Positions 9,415 to 19,983 of a DNA stretch of 64,000 nt are shown piece after piece. A program made the position numbers and the translations under genes. Origin of the DNA: Pseudomonadota bacterium (GTDB taxonomy: Bacteria > Pseudomonadota > Gammaproteobacteria > Steroidobacterales > Steroidobacteraceae). The first letter of the stretch is position 1. Every line of letters begins with the position of its first letter. The DNA lies in contig CANGFV010000002.1 in NCBI GenBank assembly GCA_947453225.1, positions 1 to 64,000 of the forward strand, read 5' to 3'. A model generated the notes under the pieces. That model saw only the letters and a program-made list of their open reading frames with translations, ran no database searches and had not been told where the DNA came from.

Positions 9415-11331
9415 TTGAACGATTTAGCTAAGAACGTGATGCTGTGGGTGGTGATTGCCGTCATTCTCGCGGCAGTATTTAGTAATTTCAGTGGTCGCGC
9501 CGGCGCGCCGCAGCAAATTGCCTATTCTACATTTCTTGAGCAGGTCAAAAGTGGTGGCGTAAGCGAGGTGACCTTCGAAGAGGGCAACATGATTGCCGGC
9601 AAGCGTAAGAACGGCGAGGCCTTTTTAAGCTATAGCCCGGAAACTGATAATTCCGCCCTGATTGGTACGTTGCAGGACAACAAGGTGACTTTCAGCGCCT
9701 CTGCGCCAGAGCGTCAGGGGTTCCTGATGCAGTTGTTCCTTTCCTCCTTCCCGATTTTGTTGCTCATTGGTGTGTGGGTGTACTTCATGCGTCAGATGCA
9801 GGGCGGTGCCGGTGGTCGTGGCGCGATGTCCTTTGGTAAATCACGGGCGCGCATGCTTAATGAAGATCAGGTGCAGGTGACTTTCGCCGATGTGGCGGGT
9901 GTGGAAGAAGCTAAAGAGGAAGTGGTTGAAATCGTCGAGTTCTTGAAAGATCCCGGCAAGTTCCAGCGTCTTGGCGGCAAGATTCCACGCGGTGTGCTCA
10001 TGGTGGGCTCGCCCGGTACCGGTAAAACCTTGTTGGCGCGTGCCATTGCTGGTGAGGCCAAGGTGCCGTTCTTCACCATTTCAGGTTCAGATTTCGTAGA
10101 GATGTTCGTGGGTGTAGGTGCCTCTCGTGTGCGTGACATGTTCGAGCAGGCTAAAAAGCACGCGCCGTGCATTATTTTTATCGATGAAATTGATGCGGTC
10201 GGTCGTCATCGTGGTGCCGGTTTGGGTGGCGGTCACGATGAGCGTGAGCAGACTTTGAATCAGTTGCTGGTAGAAATGGATGGCTTTGAAGGCACTGAGG
10301 GTGTGATTGTTATCGCGGCTACCAATCGTCCCGATGTGCTCGATCCTGCGCTACTGCGTCCCGGTCGCTTTGATCGTCAAGTCACCGTGCCATTGCCTGA
10401 TGTGCGTGGTCGTGAGCAGATTCTTAAAGTGCATATGCGAAAGTTGCCGCTGGCTGATGACGTCAAGCCACAACTGATTGCGCGGGGTACGCCAGGATTT
10501 TCTGGCGCGGATTTGGCCAACTTGGTGAATGAAGCGGCGCTATTTGCTGCGCGCGTAAATAAGCGCACCGTGACCATGGAAGAGTTTGAGAAGGCCAAAG
10601 ACAAACTCATCATGGGCACCGAACGGCGTTCAATGGTGATGGATGATCAAGAGAAAAAACTCACCGCCTATCACGAAGCGGGACATGCGATTGTGGGCCT
10701 GTCGGTGGCTGAGCATGATCCGGTATACAAGGTGTCGATTATTCCTCGAGGCCGTGCGCTGGGTGTGACGATGTTCTTGCCAGAAGCAGATCGTTACAGC
10801 ACCAGCAAACGCCGTCTAGAAAGCAGAATTGCCACATTGTTTGGTGGTCGCATTGCTGAAGAAATGATTTTCGGTGTAGAAGCCGTGACGACCGGCGCTT
10901 CTAATGACATTGAACGCGCCACTGAAATTGCTCGCAACATGGTGACCAAGTGGGGCTTGTCCGACAAGATGGGGCCGCTGTCTTATGCTGAGGAAGAAGG
11001 CGAAGTGTTTTTGGGTCGTCAGGTGACTCAGCACAAACAAATTTCAGATGACACAGCCAATGCCATTGATGCTGAAGTGCGTAAATTGATTGATACCAAT
11101 TACACGCACGCTAAGCGCATTCTTGAAGAGAAGATTGAATGTCTGCACAAGATGGCGCAGGCCTTGATCAAGTACGAAACGATTGATGAAGCGCAAATGA
11201 TGGACATCATGGCAGGTCGTGAACCGCGTCCACCGCAGGATTGGGATGACACACCTTCTGCGCCTTCATCGACGCCGACTGACAAAGAGTCGTCTGAAGC
11301 TTCAATCGGTAAGCCAGCCAGTCAGCATTAA
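9415..11331 (+). CDS. ftsH: ATP-dependent zinc metalloprotease FtsH
   Basis: FtsH is a membrane-anchored AAA+ protease that degrades membrane proteins, LpxC and sigma-32. Two transmembrane segments (about 8-26 and 104-126) flank a periplasmic domain. Walker A is GSPGTGKT (198-205, with Ser where many species have Pro) and Walker B is FIDEID. The second region of homology contains NRPD and RPGRFDR, and the zinc site is HEAGH (420-424). Start: ATG 9409 is preceded directly by AGGAG (9404-9408) with no spacer, whereas TTG 9415 has the ideal six-base spacing and yields MNDLAKN, the common FtsH N-terminus. I therefore use TTG. A polar tail of about 35 residues ends the protein. Confidence 0.96.
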   Translation: MNDLAKNVMLWVVIAVILAAVFSNFSGRAGAPQQIAYSTFLEQVKSGGVSEVTFEEGNMIAGKRKNGEAFLSYSPETDNSALIGTLQDNKVTFSASAPERQGFLMQLFLSSFPILLLIGVWVYFMRQMQGGAGGRGAMSFGKSRARMLNEDQVQVTFADVAGVEEAKEEVVEIVEFLKDPGKFQRLGGKIPRGVLMVGSPGTGKTLLARAIAGEAKVPFFTISGSDFVEMFVGVGASRVRDMFEQAKKHAPCIIFIDEIDAVGRHRGAGLGGGHDEREQTLNQLLVEMDGFEGTEGVIVIAATNRPDVLDPALLRPGRFDRQVTVPLPDVRGREQILKVHMRKLPLADDVKPQLIARGTPGFSGADLANLVNEAALFAARVNKRTVTMEEFEKAKDKLIMGTERRSMVMDDQEKKLTAYHEAGHAIVGLSVAEHDPVYKVSIIPRGRALGVTMFLPEADRYSTSKRRLESRIATLFGGRIAEEMIFGVEAVTTGASNDIERATEIARNMVTKWGLSDKMGPLSYAEEEGEVFLGRQVTQHKQISDDTANAIDAEVRKLIDTNYTHAKRILEEKIECLHKMAQALIKYETIDEAQMMDIMAGREPRPPQDWDDTPSAPSSTPTDKESSEASIGKPASQH

Positions 11332-11352
11332 TTGAATATTGCCTTCAATGAG

Positions 11353-11397
11353 AAGCTGCAGCTAAAAATACCTTTAATGCTGCAGCTTTTTTATTTT
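11353..11397 (+). terminator. Intrinsic terminator after ftsH
   Basis: A perfect 9-bp stem AAGCTGCAG/CTGCAGCTT (11353-11361 with 11380-11388) is followed by TTTTATTTT. Confidence 0.85.
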
Positions 11398-11421
11398 CAT
11401 GGCTTCATGTTTTGAATTCAT

Positions 11422-12282
11422 ATGATGTTGCAGTGTCGATCACAGCAGCTTGATCTTACGGTACCGCGCGTGATGGCGGTGCTCAATGTCACGCCAGATT
11501 CCTTCTCGGATGGCGGTTGTTTTCAAGATATAAATGCAGCGCTCGGTCGAGTGACGGAAATGATTTCTCAGGGTGCCGACATTATTGATGTGGGCGGTGA
11601 GTCGACGCGTCCGGGTGCAGTACAAATCAGCGTTGTAGAAGAGTTGCAGCGCGTTATTCCGGTCATTGAAGCTATTCATCATCGGTATCCGCAGATAATT
11701 ATTTCGGTCGATACCAGTAAGCCTGAAGTGATGCAGGCGGCGGTCGCAGCAGGCGCGGATTTAATTAATGATGTGCGTGCACTCACCTTGCCTGGCGCAT
11801 TAGAAGCGGTTGCAGATACACAAGCAGCTGTATGTTTGATGCACATGCAAGGTCAGCCTGTATCGATGCAAGCCTCGCCAAGTTATGTTGATGTTCTTGC
11901 TGAGGTGAATGATTTTTTAACGGGCAGGGTAAACGCATGTATTGCCGCTGGTATTACGCGTGAGCGTATAGTGATCGACCCGGGTATCGGCTTTGGTAAG
12001 GCCTTAGAACACAATCTGGCGTTATTGGCGCATCTACCTGCTCTAATGCAGTTGGATTTGCCGCTGTTAGTGGGCGTGTCACGCAAGTCGATGATTGGCG
12101 CGTTATTGAACCGAACTGTTGAGCAGCGTTTACCTGGGAGTGTAGCGTTGGCTACTGCCAGTGTATTGGCGGGTGCGAGTATTATTCGTGCCCACGACGT
12201 GGCTGAGACTTATGATGCAGTTCGCATTGCTCATGCGTTGCTGGCAGCAGGCTATGACATAGAACATTCCAAGAAGAATTAA
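11422..12282 (+). CDS. folP: Dihydropteroate synthase
   Basis: 286 residues forming a TIM barrel. FolP condenses p-aminobenzoate with dihydropterin pyrophosphate in folate synthesis and is the sulfonamide target. Recognisable motifs are MAVLNVTPDSFSDGG (pterin-diphosphate loop), DVGGESTRPGA, DPGIGFGK and a C-terminal RAHDV. Two adjacent ATGs (11422 and 11425) open the gene, and the Shine-Dalgarno is weak. It follows ftsH after a terminator and precedes glmM by 11 bases, the same ftsH-folP-glmM order as E. coli. Confidence 0.96.
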   Translation: MMLQCRSQQLDLTVPRVMAVLNVTPDSFSDGGCFQDINAALGRVTEMISQGADIIDVGGESTRPGAVQISVVEELQRVIPVIEAIHHRYPQIIISVDTSKPEVMQAAVAAGADLINDVRALTLPGALEAVADTQAAVCLMHMQGQPVSMQASPSYVDVLAEVNDFLTGRVNACIAAGITRERIVIDPGIGFGKALEHNLALLAHLPALMQLDLPLLVGVSRKSMIGALLNRTVEQRLPGSVALATASVLAGASIIRAHDVAETYDAVRIAHALLAAGYDIEHSKKN

Positions 12283-12293
12283 CCGAGGAAGAG

Positions 12294-13625
12294 ATGGCAA
12301 GAAAATATTTTGGTACAGATGGTGTGCGTGGCCGTGTAGGTCAGGCGCCAATGACCGTAGATTTTGCATTGCGATTAGCCAGTGCCGCAGCGCGCGTGCT
12401 CGCGCCAGAGGGTGGGACAGTATTAATCGGCAAGGACACGCGGGTGTCTGGTTATTTGTTTGAAGCTGCGCTTGAAGCTGGTTTTGTCGCTGCCGGCGTA
12501 GATGTCATGTTGATTGGCCCATTGCCGACACCGGGCATTGCGTACATGACGCAAAAATTTTCTTGTAAGTTTGGTGTAGTGATTAGTGCTTCTCATAATC
12601 CTTATGAAGATAACGGCATTAAGTTCTTTGACAGTAAAGGCGGTAAGCTTAATGATGAGATCGAGGCGCAAATTGAAGCGTTGATTGATTCAGTGCCTAT
12701 CACTCGTGAGTCGCATCAGCTCGGCTTTGCTAAGCGCGTCGATAAATCGCGAACTCACTATCAAGATTTTTGCACAGCCAGTATTCCTAAGGGCGTGAAT
12801 CTTTCGGGTCTGAAAATTGTTCTCGATTGTGCGCACGGTGCCGGCTACAAAGTGGCGCCGCGTATTTTGGCTGATTTGGGCGCAGAAATTATTTCGCTCG
12901 GCTGTTCTCCCAATGGCCGTAATATCAATTTGAACTGCGGCTCGACTGCGCCTGAGTTGTTGCAGCATACGGTTCCTGGTGTGCGTGCACAGGTGGGTGT
13001 GGCGCTAGATGGTGATGCGGATCGTTTGGTGATGGTCGATCACTTGGGTCGTGTCGTCGATGGCGATCAACTGTTATATGTGCTAGCCACCGCTCGTCAT
13101 GCGGCGGGTGAATTGAAAGGTCCAGTGGTGGGTACGGTGATGAGTAATTTGGGTCTTGAGCATGCGTTAGCAGCTCAAGGCATTGCGTTCAAACGCGCCA
13201 AGGTCGGTGATCGCTATGTACTGGAATTGCTGCGTGAGACCGGTGGTGTGCTTGGCGGTGAAACCTCTGGGCATTTGCTTTGTCTTGATCGCACGACTAC
13301 AGGAGATGCCATCATCAGCGCCTTGCAGGTGCTGGCGGTGATGCAACAGACAGGTAAGTCGCTAGCAGAGCTGGCTGCGCCGATGCTGAAGTATCCTCAG
13401 GTGATGCAGAACGTGCGGGTGGCGCAAAAGATCAACACCGACCAGAGCGAGCCGATTCAGGCGGCGGTACGTAGTGCCGAAGCCCGCCTTGCGGGCAATG
13501 GTCGGGTGGTGCTGCGAGCCTCGGGTACCGAGCCGGTGATTCGGGTCATGGTTGAGGGGCGCGATGAGAAGTTGGTTCGGCAGTTGGTTGCGGAACTGTC
13601 CGAGGTTGTCGCTCAGTCGGTGTGA
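12294..13625 (+). CDS. glmM: Phosphoglucosamine mutase
   Basis: 443 residues, the typical length. GlmM interconverts glucosamine-6-phosphate and glucosamine-1-phosphate on the way to UDP-GlcNAc for peptidoglycan and lipopolysaccharide. The phosphoserine loop is ISASHNP with S100 as the phosphorylated residue. The Mg-binding loop is DGDADR, the sugar-binding loop is GGETSGH, and the C-terminal phosphate-binding segment is RASGTEPVIRVM. GAGGAAGAG just before the ATG is a strong ribosome site. The gene is cotranscribed with folP. Confidence 0.97.
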   Translation: MARKYFGTDGVRGRVGQAPMTVDFALRLASAAARVLAPEGGTVLIGKDTRVSGYLFEAALEAGFVAAGVDVMLIGPLPTPGIAYMTQKFSCKFGVVISASHNPYEDNGIKFFDSKGGKLNDEIEAQIEALIDSVPITRESHQLGFAKRVDKSRTHYQDFCTASIPKGVNLSGLKIVLDCAHGAGYKVAPRILADLGAEIISLGCSPNGRNINLNCGSTAPELLQHTVPGVRAQVGVALDGDADRLVMVDHLGRVVDGDQLLYVLATARHAAGELKGPVVGTVMSNLGLEHALAAQGIAFKRAKVGDRYVLELLRETGGVLGGETSGHLLCLDRTTTGDAIISALQVLAVMQQTGKSLAELAAPMLKYPQVMQNVRVAQKINTDQSEPIQAAVRSAEARLAGNGRVVLRASGTEPVIRVMVEGRDEKLVRQLVAELSEVVAQSV

Positions 13626-13724
13626 CCTTGGGCGGATTGGGTTTGATTTTGAGGGGCTACGCCAGTAAGCTTCCGCGCCTTTCGCGGGTAGGCTTTTGGG
13701 TAGTTAACAAGGTTACAGGTAGGC

Positions 13725-14486
13725 ATGGGTAACGGGCGTCGGCCATTGGTGGCGGGTAATTGGAAAATGCATGGCTCGCGTGCAGAGAACACTGCATTGC
13801 TAGAAGCCCTGCTGGCCCGACTGAATCGCGTGTCAGCCGAAGTGCTGGTGTGTGCGCCTTTTGTCTATGTCTCCGAGATTGCCACTCGTCTGGCGGGTAC
13901 CCAGATGGCCGTCGGCGCACAGTCGCTGTGTGCGGAGCCTGTGGGTGCATTTACCGGCGAAGTGTCTGCAGCCATGCTGCAAGACATTGGCTGTAAATAC
14001 GTGTTGGTGGGGCATTCTGAACGCCGCAGCCTGTTTCATGAAGATAATGGCTTGGTGGCACGTAAGTTTGTTGCAGCACAGTCGAAGGGTTTAGTGCCAG
14101 TCTTGTGTGTCGGCGAATCGCTGGCCGAACGTCAAAGTGAACAGACGTTTGCGGTAATTCGCGAGCAGTTGGATGCCGTGTTGGCGGCGGCGGGAATTGC
14201 TCCGTTTGCTCAAGCGGTGGTGGCTTATGAACCGGTGTGGGCCATTGGTACGGGACTGACTGCCACGCCTGAACAGGCGCAAGAAGTGCATGCGTTTATT
14301 CGTGGTCACTTGGCGAAACAAGATGCCACGGTAGCGGCTGGGGTCAGAATTTTGTACGGCGGTAGCGTTAAGGGCAGTAATGCCGGTGAATTGTTTGCTA
14401 TGGCTGATGTGGATGGTGGTTTGGTCGGTGGGGCGTCCCTTAAGGCCGATGAGTTTTTGCAGATTTGTGCCGTGGCGCACTCATAA
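13725..14486 (+). CDS. tpiA: Triosephosphate isomerase
   Basis: 253 residues. TpiA interconverts dihydroxyacetone phosphate and glyceraldehyde-3-phosphate in glycolysis and gluconeogenesis. The three catalytic residues are in place: K14 in GNWKMH, H97 in VGHSERR and E169 in AYEPVWAIGTG, the last followed by loop 6. The phosphate-binding YGGSVKG is near the C-terminus. The preceding 99-base gap includes a small GC hairpin (CCGCG/CGCGG) that may end the folP-glmM transcript. secG follows after 31 bases, a conserved tpiA-secG pair. Confidence 0.97.
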   Translation: MGNGRRPLVAGNWKMHGSRAENTALLEALLARLNRVSAEVLVCAPFVYVSEIATRLAGTQMAVGAQSLCAEPVGAFTGEVSAAMLQDIGCKYVLVGHSERRSLFHEDNGLVARKFVAAQSKGLVPVLCVGESLAERQSEQTFAVIREQLDAVLAAAGIAPFAQAVVAYEPVWAIGTGLTATPEQAQEVHAFIRGHLAKQDATVAAGVRILYGGSVKGSNAGELFAMADVDGGLVGGASLKADEFLQICAVAHS

Positions 14487-14517
14487 ATTGACTGAATTAA
14501 ATGTGAGATGAATTGAA

Positions 14518-14907
14518 ATGAACTGGTTACAAACAGGCACGATGATTGTTCACCTCTTTCTCTGTGTAGGGATTGTGGGTTTGGTGTTACTGCAGCGCGG
14601 TAAGGGTGCTGATGCGGGTGCCGGTTTCGGTGCCGGTGCTTCGGGTACGGTGTTTGGTGCGCGCGGTTCAGCCTCGTTTTTGTCGCGAACCACAGCGGTG
14701 CTCGCTGCGTTGTTTTTTATCACCTGCCTAACGCTGGCCTATTTGGGTAATACCCAGGTCAAGAGCAGCAGCGTGTTGGATCAAGTGGCTGATCCTACTG
14801 CAGTCCCTGCTGCTCAAGGTGTTCAAATCCCTGCGTCAGTAGCGCCTGCAGCGGCTCCAGCCGTAGCTCCGGCAGTACCGGCCGACACAGGTTCAGCCGG
14901 CAAGTAA
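14518..14907 (+). CDS. secG: Preprotein translocase subunit SecG
   Basis: 129 residues. SecG is the small accessory subunit of the SecYEG channel. Two transmembrane helices (about 5-24 and 56-76) are joined by the typical LLQRGKGADAGAGFGAG loop with a Gly-rich stretch and a SASFLSR motif. The C-terminal 45 residues are an Ala/Pro/Val-rich extension. Upstream is tpiA and downstream a tRNA-Leu, the usual secG context in gammaproteobacteria. Confidence 0.95.
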   Translation: MNWLQTGTMIVHLFLCVGIVGLVLLQRGKGADAGAGFGAGASGTVFGARGSASFLSRTTAVLAALFFITCLTLAYLGNTQVKSSSVLDQVADPTAVPAAQGVQIPASVAPAAAPAVAPAVPADTGSAGK

Positions 14908-14929
14908 TTGACGGTTGGGGATGAGTCAT

Positions 14930-15014
14930 GCGGATGTGGTGGAACTGGTAGACACGCTACCTTGAGGTGGTAGTGGCGCAAGTCGTGGAGGTTCGAGTCC
15001 TCTCATCCGCACCA
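14930..15014 (+). tRNA. leuU: tRNA-Leu (anticodon GAG)
   Basis: 85 bases including an encoded CCA. The acceptor stem GCGGATG/CATCCGC is perfect with A73. The anticodon stem CTACC/GGTAG encloses TTGAGGT, giving GAG for the CUY codons. The long class II variable arm and a GGTTCGAGTCC T-arm are present. It lies between secG and nuoA as in many gammaproteobacteria. Confidence 0.97.
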
Positions 15015-15017
15015 TAA

Positions 15018-15080
15018 GGCTTCAGTAACCAGTTCAACTGAAGCCAGATAAAAAGCCGGGCATCTACCCGGCTTTTTTCT
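15018..15080 (+). terminator. Double hairpin terminator after secG/tRNA-Leu
   Basis: The first stem is GGCTTCAGT/ACTGAAGCC (15018-15026 with 15037-15045). The second stem, AAAAGCCGGG paired with CCCGGCTTTT (15051-15060 with 15067-15076), runs into TTTTTTCTTT, a strong intrinsic terminator. The first hairpin may help 3' processing of the tRNA. Confidence 0.88.
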
Positions 15081-15178
15081 TTGGTGGTTTTTGTCCTAAG
15101 TTGTTGAGTGGTTGTACGGGTATCTACGACCTGCCGCTGTAACGGTTTTTAACGAGTGTCTTGTCGTGTTTTAGGTGT

Positions 15179-15206
15179 ATGACTTAGGTGCGGTGTCCTG
15201 TACAAT
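15179..15206 (+). promoter_or_regulatory. Candidate promoter of the nuo operon
   Basis: A -10 box TACAAT (15201-15206) lies 16 bases after ATGACT (15179-15184, four of six matches to the -35 consensus) and is followed by a GC-rich start region. It lies between the upstream terminator and nuoA (ATG 15239). Confidence 0.4.
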
Positions 15207-15238
15207 TCGCGCCGCTTTTGTCGTCTGATTCTCAGTTC

Positions 15239-15607
15239 ATGCTGCAAAACTATTTACCAATCCTTATTTTTCTTGGTGTGGCTACCGGCCTGTCCCTCGT
15301 GCTGTTGGGGCTAGGCTTTGGTCTGGGCGCGTTGTTTCGCATTCGCAAGCCGTATGCCGAAAAGCAATCCACCTATGAATGCGGCTTCGAACCCTTTGAG
15401 GACTCGCGCATCAAGTTTGACGTTCGTTACTACTTGGTCGCCATTCTGTTTATCGTATTTGATCTAGAAATCGCCTTCCTATTTCCTTGGGCGGTATCGC
15501 TTGGAAAAATTGGTATCGCGGGCATTGCTGCCGTGGGTATTTTTCTGTTGATTCTAGTGGTTGGCTTTATTTACGAGTGGAAGAAAGGGGCGCTGGAATG
15601 GGATTAA
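15239..15607 (+). CDS. nuoA: NADH-quinone oxidoreductase subunit A
   Basis: 122 residues from ATG 15239. The frame can be extended upstream to a GTG at 15188, but the family begins at the MLQNYLPIL-type sequence. NuoA is a three-helix membrane subunit at the hinge between the arms of complex I. The conserved loop [12 protein letters not shown], with its Cys and acidic residues, lies between helices 1 and 2. It is the first gene of the 14-gene operon, and its end overlaps nuoB by 10 bases. Confidence 0.96.
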   Translation: MLQNYLPILIFLGVATGLSLVLLGLGFGLGALFRIRKPYAEKQSTYECGFEPFEDSRIKFDVRYYLVAILFIVFDLEIAFLFPWAVSLGKIGIAGIAAVGIFLLILVVGFIYEWKKGALEWD

Positions 15608-16155
15608 CTTCCGCTTTGGTACCTGATGCGTCTATAGAACAGCCTGTAGGACCAACCAATCCGCTCACTATTGATGAAATCAATGCCACGTTAGAGCAGC
15701 GTGGTTTCTTGACGACTACGGTTGATAATCTGGTCAATTGGGCGCGTACCGGTTCGATGTGGCCAATGACCTTTGGTCTGGCGTGTTGTGCTGTTGAGAT
15801 GATGCATGCGGGTGCGTCGCGTTATGACTTAGATCGTTTCGGTATTGTGTTCCGTCCTAGCCCAAGACAGTCCGACGTGATGGTTGTGGCGGGTACGCTG
15901 GTCAACAAGATGGCACCGGCACTACGTAAGGTATATGACCAGATGCCTGAGCCGCGTTGGGTGATCTCCATGGGTTCATGTGCTAATGGCGGCGGTTACT
16001 ACCATTATTCTTATTCTGTGGTGCGTGGCTGTGATCGCATTGTGCCGGTAGATGTCTATGTACCAGGCTGTCCGCCCACTGCTGAAGCCTTGTTGTATGG
16101 CATTTTGCAGCTGCAAAATAAGATTCGCCGCACGCATACCATTGCCAGGAAATAA
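15598..16155 (+). CDS. nuoB: NADH-quinone oxidoreductase subunit B
   Basis: 185 residues from ATG 15598, which has GAAAGGGG a few bases upstream inside nuoA. A longer reading from 15487 adds residues foreign to the family. NuoB carries the terminal [4Fe-4S] cluster N2 that reduces quinone. The four ligands C63, C64 (LACCAVEMM), C128 (GSCANGGG) and C158 (PGCPP) are all present. It sits at the junction of the peripheral and membrane arms. Confidence 0.97.
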   Translation: MGLTSALVPDASIEQPVGPTNPLTIDEINATLEQRGFLTTTVDNLVNWARTGSMWPMTFGLACCAVEMMHAGASRYDLDRFGIVFRPSPRQSDVMVVAGTLVNKMAPALRKVYDQMPEPRWVISMGSCANGGGYYHYSYSVVRGCDRIVPVDVYVPGCPPTAEALLYGILQLQNKIRRTHTIARK

Positions 16156-16160
16156 TCATC

Positions 16161-16856
16161 ATGGCAACGCGTATTGAATTACTAGCCGAACGTATCGAAT
16201 CGCACTTTGCTGGCCGTCTGTCGCGCGTTGAATCGACCTGTGGCGAACTGACATATGAAGTATCTGCTGATCACTTGCTGCAAGTGACTGCTGAGCTACG
16301 TGATGGGTCGCAGTTTCAATTTGAACAATTGATTGATCTAACGGGTGTGGATTATTTGAGTTATGGCCAGGTGGAATGGTCAACGCAACAATCTACGGGT
16401 ACAGGATTTAGTCGCGGCGTAACGCGTACCAATCAACAAGCAGCCGACTCAACATCAGGCCGCTTTGCGGTGATCTATCATCTGCTATCGGTAGCCAATA
16501 ACCTGCGTTTACGTTTGCGTGTACGGATTGCTGATAACGACGCACCGATTGTTGATTCTGTTGTTGATGTGTGGGCGTCAGCCAATTGGTTTGAGCGCGA
16601 AGCCTTCGACATGTTTGGTATTTTCTTCAAAAATCATCCCGATCTACGTCGCATCCTTACCGACTACGGATTCATTGGGCACCCCTTCCGTAAAGACTTT
16701 CCTTTGATTGGTAATGTGGAAGTGCGTTACGACGAAGCGAAAGGACGTGTGGTGTATCAGCCGGTATCCATTGAGCCACGTGTGCTCGTGCCACGTGTGA
16801 TTCGTGATGACAATCGTTATGACGCGTCGTTAACACAACGTCCAGCGAATTCTTAA
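16161..16856 (+). CDS. nuoC: NADH-quinone oxidoreductase subunit C
   Basis: 231 residues, the stand-alone NuoC form rather than the NuoCD fusion of E. coli. The C-terminal signature [10 protein letters not shown], followed by HPDLRRIL and [10 protein letters not shown], identifies the 30-kDa subunit family. It has no cofactor and packs against NuoD near the quinone site. It is spaced 5 bases from nuoB and 16 from nuoD. Confidence 0.97.
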   Translation: MATRIELLAERIESHFAGRLSRVESTCGELTYEVSADHLLQVTAELRDGSQFQFEQLIDLTGVDYLSYGQVEWSTQQSTGTGFSRGVTRTNQQAADSTSGRFAVIYHLLSVANNLRLRLRVRIADNDAPIVDSVVDVWASANWFEREAFDMFGIFFKNHPDLRRILTDYGFIGHPFRKDFPLIGNVEVRYDEAKGRVVYQPVSIEPRVLVPRVIRDDNRYDASLTQRPANS

Positions 16857-16872
16857 GGTAAGCGCAGCAAGC

Positions 16873-18126
16873 ATGGCTGAGATTCATAATTTCACGTTGA
16901 ACTTCGGACCGCAGCATCCTGCGGCTCACGGTGTTCTTCGTTTGGTATTAGAAATGGATGGCGAAGTCATCCAGAAGGCCGATCCGCATATCGGTTTATT
17001 GCATCGCGGCACAGAAAAACTTGCTGAATCTAAGCCTTTTAATCAATCCATCGGTTACATGGATCGTCTCGATTATGTGTCGATGATGTGTAACGAACAT
17101 GCCTATGTGAATGCGATTGAAAATTTATTAGGTATCAAAGCGCCGATTCGTGCGCAATACATTCGCGTGATGTTTGATGAAATCACTCGCATTCTCAATC
17201 ACTTGATGTGGCTCGGTGCGCATGGCTTGGATATTGGCGCCATGACTATGTTCTTGTATTGCTTCCGTGAGCGCGAAGATTTAATGGATTGTTATGAAGC
17301 GGTTTCCGGCGCACGCATGCATGCCACGTACTATCGTCCGGGTGGTGTGTATCGTGATTTGCCTGATTCAATGCCTAAGTATCAGGCCTCTAAATGGCGC
17401 ACACAAAAACAAGTCGACAAACTTAATGAGTGTCGTACTGGCAGCATGCTCGACTTTATTGATGATTTCGTTGCGCGCTTTCCTGCCTGCGTCGATGAAT
17501 ATGAAACCTTGCTAACTGATAACCGTATCTGGAAGCAACGCACAGTAAATATTGGAGTGGTAACGCCTGAGCGTGCGTTACAGCTTGGCTTTACTGGGCC
17601 GATGTTGCGTGGTTCTGGTATTGCTTGGGATTTGCGTAAACAGCAACCCTATGAAGTATATGGTCAGATGGATTTTGATATTCCCGTCGGTGTGAATGGC
17701 GATTGTTACGATCGTTATTTGGTGCGCGTGGAAGAAATGCGTCAGTCCAATCGCATTATCAAGCAATGCGTTGATTGGTTGCGTAAACATCCTGGGCCGG
17801 TGATGCTTGAAGATCACAAGATTTCACCACCATCACGCGAACAAATGAAGGGCGACATGGAGTCGTTGATTCATCACTTCAAGTTATTTACTGAAGGCTA
17901 TTGTGTGCCTGCAGGTGAAACCTACGCCGCGGTTGAAGCGCCAAAGGGTGAGTTTGGTATTTATCTTGTATCCGATGGTGCGAATAAGCCATTTCGACTC
18001 AAGTGTCGTGCGCCGGGCTTTGTGCATTTGGCCGCACTAGAGGAAATGGTGAAAGGGCATATGCTCGCCGACGTGGTTGCTGTGATCGGTACCCAGGACA
18101 TCGTATTCGGAGAGGTTGACCGGTGA
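16873..18126 (+). CDS. nuoD: NADH-quinone oxidoreductase subunit D
   Basis: 417 residues, the 49-kDa subunit that helps to form the quinone-binding cavity. The N-terminal [15 protein letters not shown] with the quinone-site His and the [10 protein letters not shown] segment are intact. The C-terminus matches the [NiFe]-hydrogenase-derived fold without its metal ligands. Its TGA overlaps the nuoE GTG start by four bases. Confidence 0.98.
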   Translation: MAEIHNFTLNFGPQHPAAHGVLRLVLEMDGEVIQKADPHIGLLHRGTEKLAESKPFNQSIGYMDRLDYVSMMCNEHAYVNAIENLLGIKAPIRAQYIRVMFDEITRILNHLMWLGAHGLDIGAMTMFLYCFREREDLMDCYEAVSGARMHATYYRPGGVYRDLPDSMPKYQASKWRTQKQVDKLNECRTGSMLDFIDDFVARFPACVDEYETLLTDNRIWKQRTVNIGVVTPERALQLGFTGPMLRGSGIAWDLRKQQPYEVYGQMDFDIPVGVNGDCYDRYLVRVEEMRQSNRIIKQCVDWLRKHPGPVMLEDHKISPPSREQMKGDMESLIHHFKLFTEGYCVPAGETYAAVEAPKGEFGIYLVSDGANKPFRLKCRAPGFVHLAALEEMVKGHMLADVVAVIGTQDIVFGEVDR

Positions 18127-18629
18127 GCACTGAGCACAACACTGAGCAGGTGGGTCTGTCGGCTCATCTGAAAGAAGAGATTGATCATTGGCTGACGAAG
18201 TTTCCGCCAGAGCGTAAGCGTTCAGCAGTGTTGGCGGCATTGCGTGCAGCGCAGCATGAAAATCATGGTTTTCTTACCACGCAGCAAATGGATGCCATTG
18301 CTGAGTATCTGCAATTGCCAGCCATTCAAGTGTATGAAGTGGCTAGTTTCTATTCGATGTTTGAAACCAAGCCTGTCGGCCGTAATCACGTTTCGGTGTG
18401 CACCAATATTTCTTGCATGTTGTGTGGTGGTGAAGAATTACTTGAGCATGTAGAAAAACATCTGGGCATTAAGGCCGGTGAAAGTACGGCTGATGGCCGT
18501 ATTTTCTTAAAGCGCGAAGAAGAGTGTTTAGCCGCTTGTACTGGCGCGCCGATGATGATGGTTGAGCATGTGTTCTATGAAAATCTCACGCCCGCCAAAG
18601 CTGATGAGATTCTTGATGGTCTGAAGTAG
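18123..18629 (+). CDS. nuoE: NADH-quinone oxidoreductase subunit E
   Basis: 168 residues with a GTG start overlapping the nuoD stop. NuoE is the 24-kDa thioredoxin-like subunit with a [2Fe-2S] cluster (N1a). The ligands C93 and C98 (CTNISC) and C135 and C139 (ECLAAC) show the expected C-x4-C and C-x3-C spacing. It works with NuoF and NuoG in the NADH dehydrogenase module. Confidence 0.97.
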   Translation: MSTEHNTEQVGLSAHLKEEIDHWLTKFPPERKRSAVLAALRAAQHENHGFLTTQQMDAIAEYLQLPAIQVYEVASFYSMFETKPVGRNHVSVCTNISCMLCGGEELLEHVEKHLGIKAGESTADGRIFLKREEECLAACTGAPMMMVEHVFYENLTPAKADEILDGLK

Positions 18630-18637
18630 CAGCAAGC

Positions 18638-19945
18638 ATGAATAAGCTCGAACAAAAAAATCTGGTGTGCTTTGAACCGCTGCAATACGAGCGGCCATGG
18701 ACACTTGAGACTTACCGCAAGATTGGTGGTTATCAGGCGTGGGAAAAAATCCTGTGCGGTGAAATGACCAAAGAGCAGGTCATTGAGGAAGTGAAAGCTT
18801 CTGGGCTGCGTGGTCGCGGTGGCGCGGGCTTCCCCACCGGTGTGAAGTGGGGCTTTATGCCACGCAATGCGCCAGGTCAAAAGTACGTGGTGTGTAACTC
18901 TGATGAAAGTGAACCAGGCACATGTCATGACCGTGACATCTTACGTTACAACCCGCATGCCTTGATTGAAGGTATGGCGATTGGTGGATTTGCGATGGGC
19001 GCGACTGTGGGTTACAACTACATTCGTGGTGAATTTTTAGGTGAGCCGATTCCGCGTTTTGAAGCGGCGTTGAAAGAAGCCTATGAAGCGGGCTTGTTGG
19101 GTAAAAACATCAACGGATCGGGTGTTGATTTTGATTTGCACACGTACATTGGTGCCGGTGCGTATATTTGTGGTGAAGAAACAGCGCTGCTTGAATCGCT
19201 AGAAGGCAAGCAAGGTCGTCCACGGTTCAAGCCACCATTCCCTGCCAACTTTGGGTTGTATGGCAAGCCCACGACTATTAATAACACGCAAAGTTATGCC
19301 TCAGTGCCTACCATTTTGCGCAAAGGTGCCAAGTGGTTTGCTGATTTAGGTGTGCCTACTGCCGGTGGCACCATGGTGTTTTCTGTCTCTGGCCATGTTG
19401 CAAAACCATTAAACATTGAATTGCCATTAGGCATTACGTTTAACGAGTTGCTGAACGAGGCCGGTGGCGTATGGAAAGGGCGGAAGTTAAAAGCTGTGAT
19501 TCCTGGTGGCATTTCAACGCCAGTGATTCCTGCTGCCTTGCTGGCTGATGTCACTATGGACTATGACGGTCTGCGTAAGGTGGGTTCATCGTTGGGTACC
19601 GGCTCCATGATTGTCATGGATGATCACACCTGTATGGTGAAAACCTTGGAGCGTATTTCCCGCTTCTTCTATGCTGAGTCGTGTGGTCAGTGCACGCCAT
19701 GTCGTGAAGGTACGGGTTGGGTGAATCGTGTGCTTAAGCGCATCGTTGCGGGTCAAGGGACTCGGCAAGATCTCGATCTGTTACTTGAAGTCGTTGGCAA
19801 GATTGAAGGTCATACGATTTGTGCTTTTGGTGATGCGGCTGCATGGCCCGTGCAGAGCTTTATTAAACATTTCCGTCACGAGTTTGAGTACTACGTCGAA
19901 CACGGACATAGCATGGTGCAAGCTGGGCAGCGAGATGCTGCTTGA
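18638..19945 (+). CDS. nuoF: NADH-quinone oxidoreductase subunit F (NADH-binding)
   Basis: 435 residues. NuoF binds NADH and FMN and holds cluster N3. The [10 protein letters not shown] nucleotide/FMN loop lies near residue 65. The [4Fe-4S] motif [11 protein letters not shown] starts at C349, and a fourth Cys lies in [10 protein letters not shown]. It is eight bases downstream of nuoE. Confidence 0.98.
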   Translation: MNKLEQKNLVCFEPLQYERPWTLETYRKIGGYQAWEKILCGEMTKEQVIEEVKASGLRGRGGAGFPTGVKWGFMPRNAPGQKYVVCNSDESEPGTCHDRDILRYNPHALIEGMAIGGFAMGATVGYNYIRGEFLGEPIPRFEAALKEAYEAGLLGKNINGSGVDFDLHTYIGAGAYICGEETALLESLEGKQGRPRFKPPFPANFGLYGKPTTINNTQSYASVPTILRKGAKWFADLGVPTAGGTMVFSVSGHVAKPLNIELPLGITFNELLNEAGGVWKGRKLKAVIPGGISTPVIPAALLADVTMDYDGLRKVGSSLGTGSMIVMDDHTCMVKTLERISRFFYAESCGQCTPCREGTGWVNRVLKRIVAGQGTRQDLDLLLEVVGKIEGHTICAFGDAAAWPVQSFIKHFRHEFEYYVEHGHSMVQAGQRDAA

Positions 19946-19983
19946 TGTGTTCTGACCTATAGCCTGGAATTGAATCTGAAAAC

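Noticed and set aside
15188-15238. Upstream extension of nuoA from GTG 15188
   Set aside because: The added 17 residues do not match NuoA and overlap the likely promoter. ATG 15239 fits the family.
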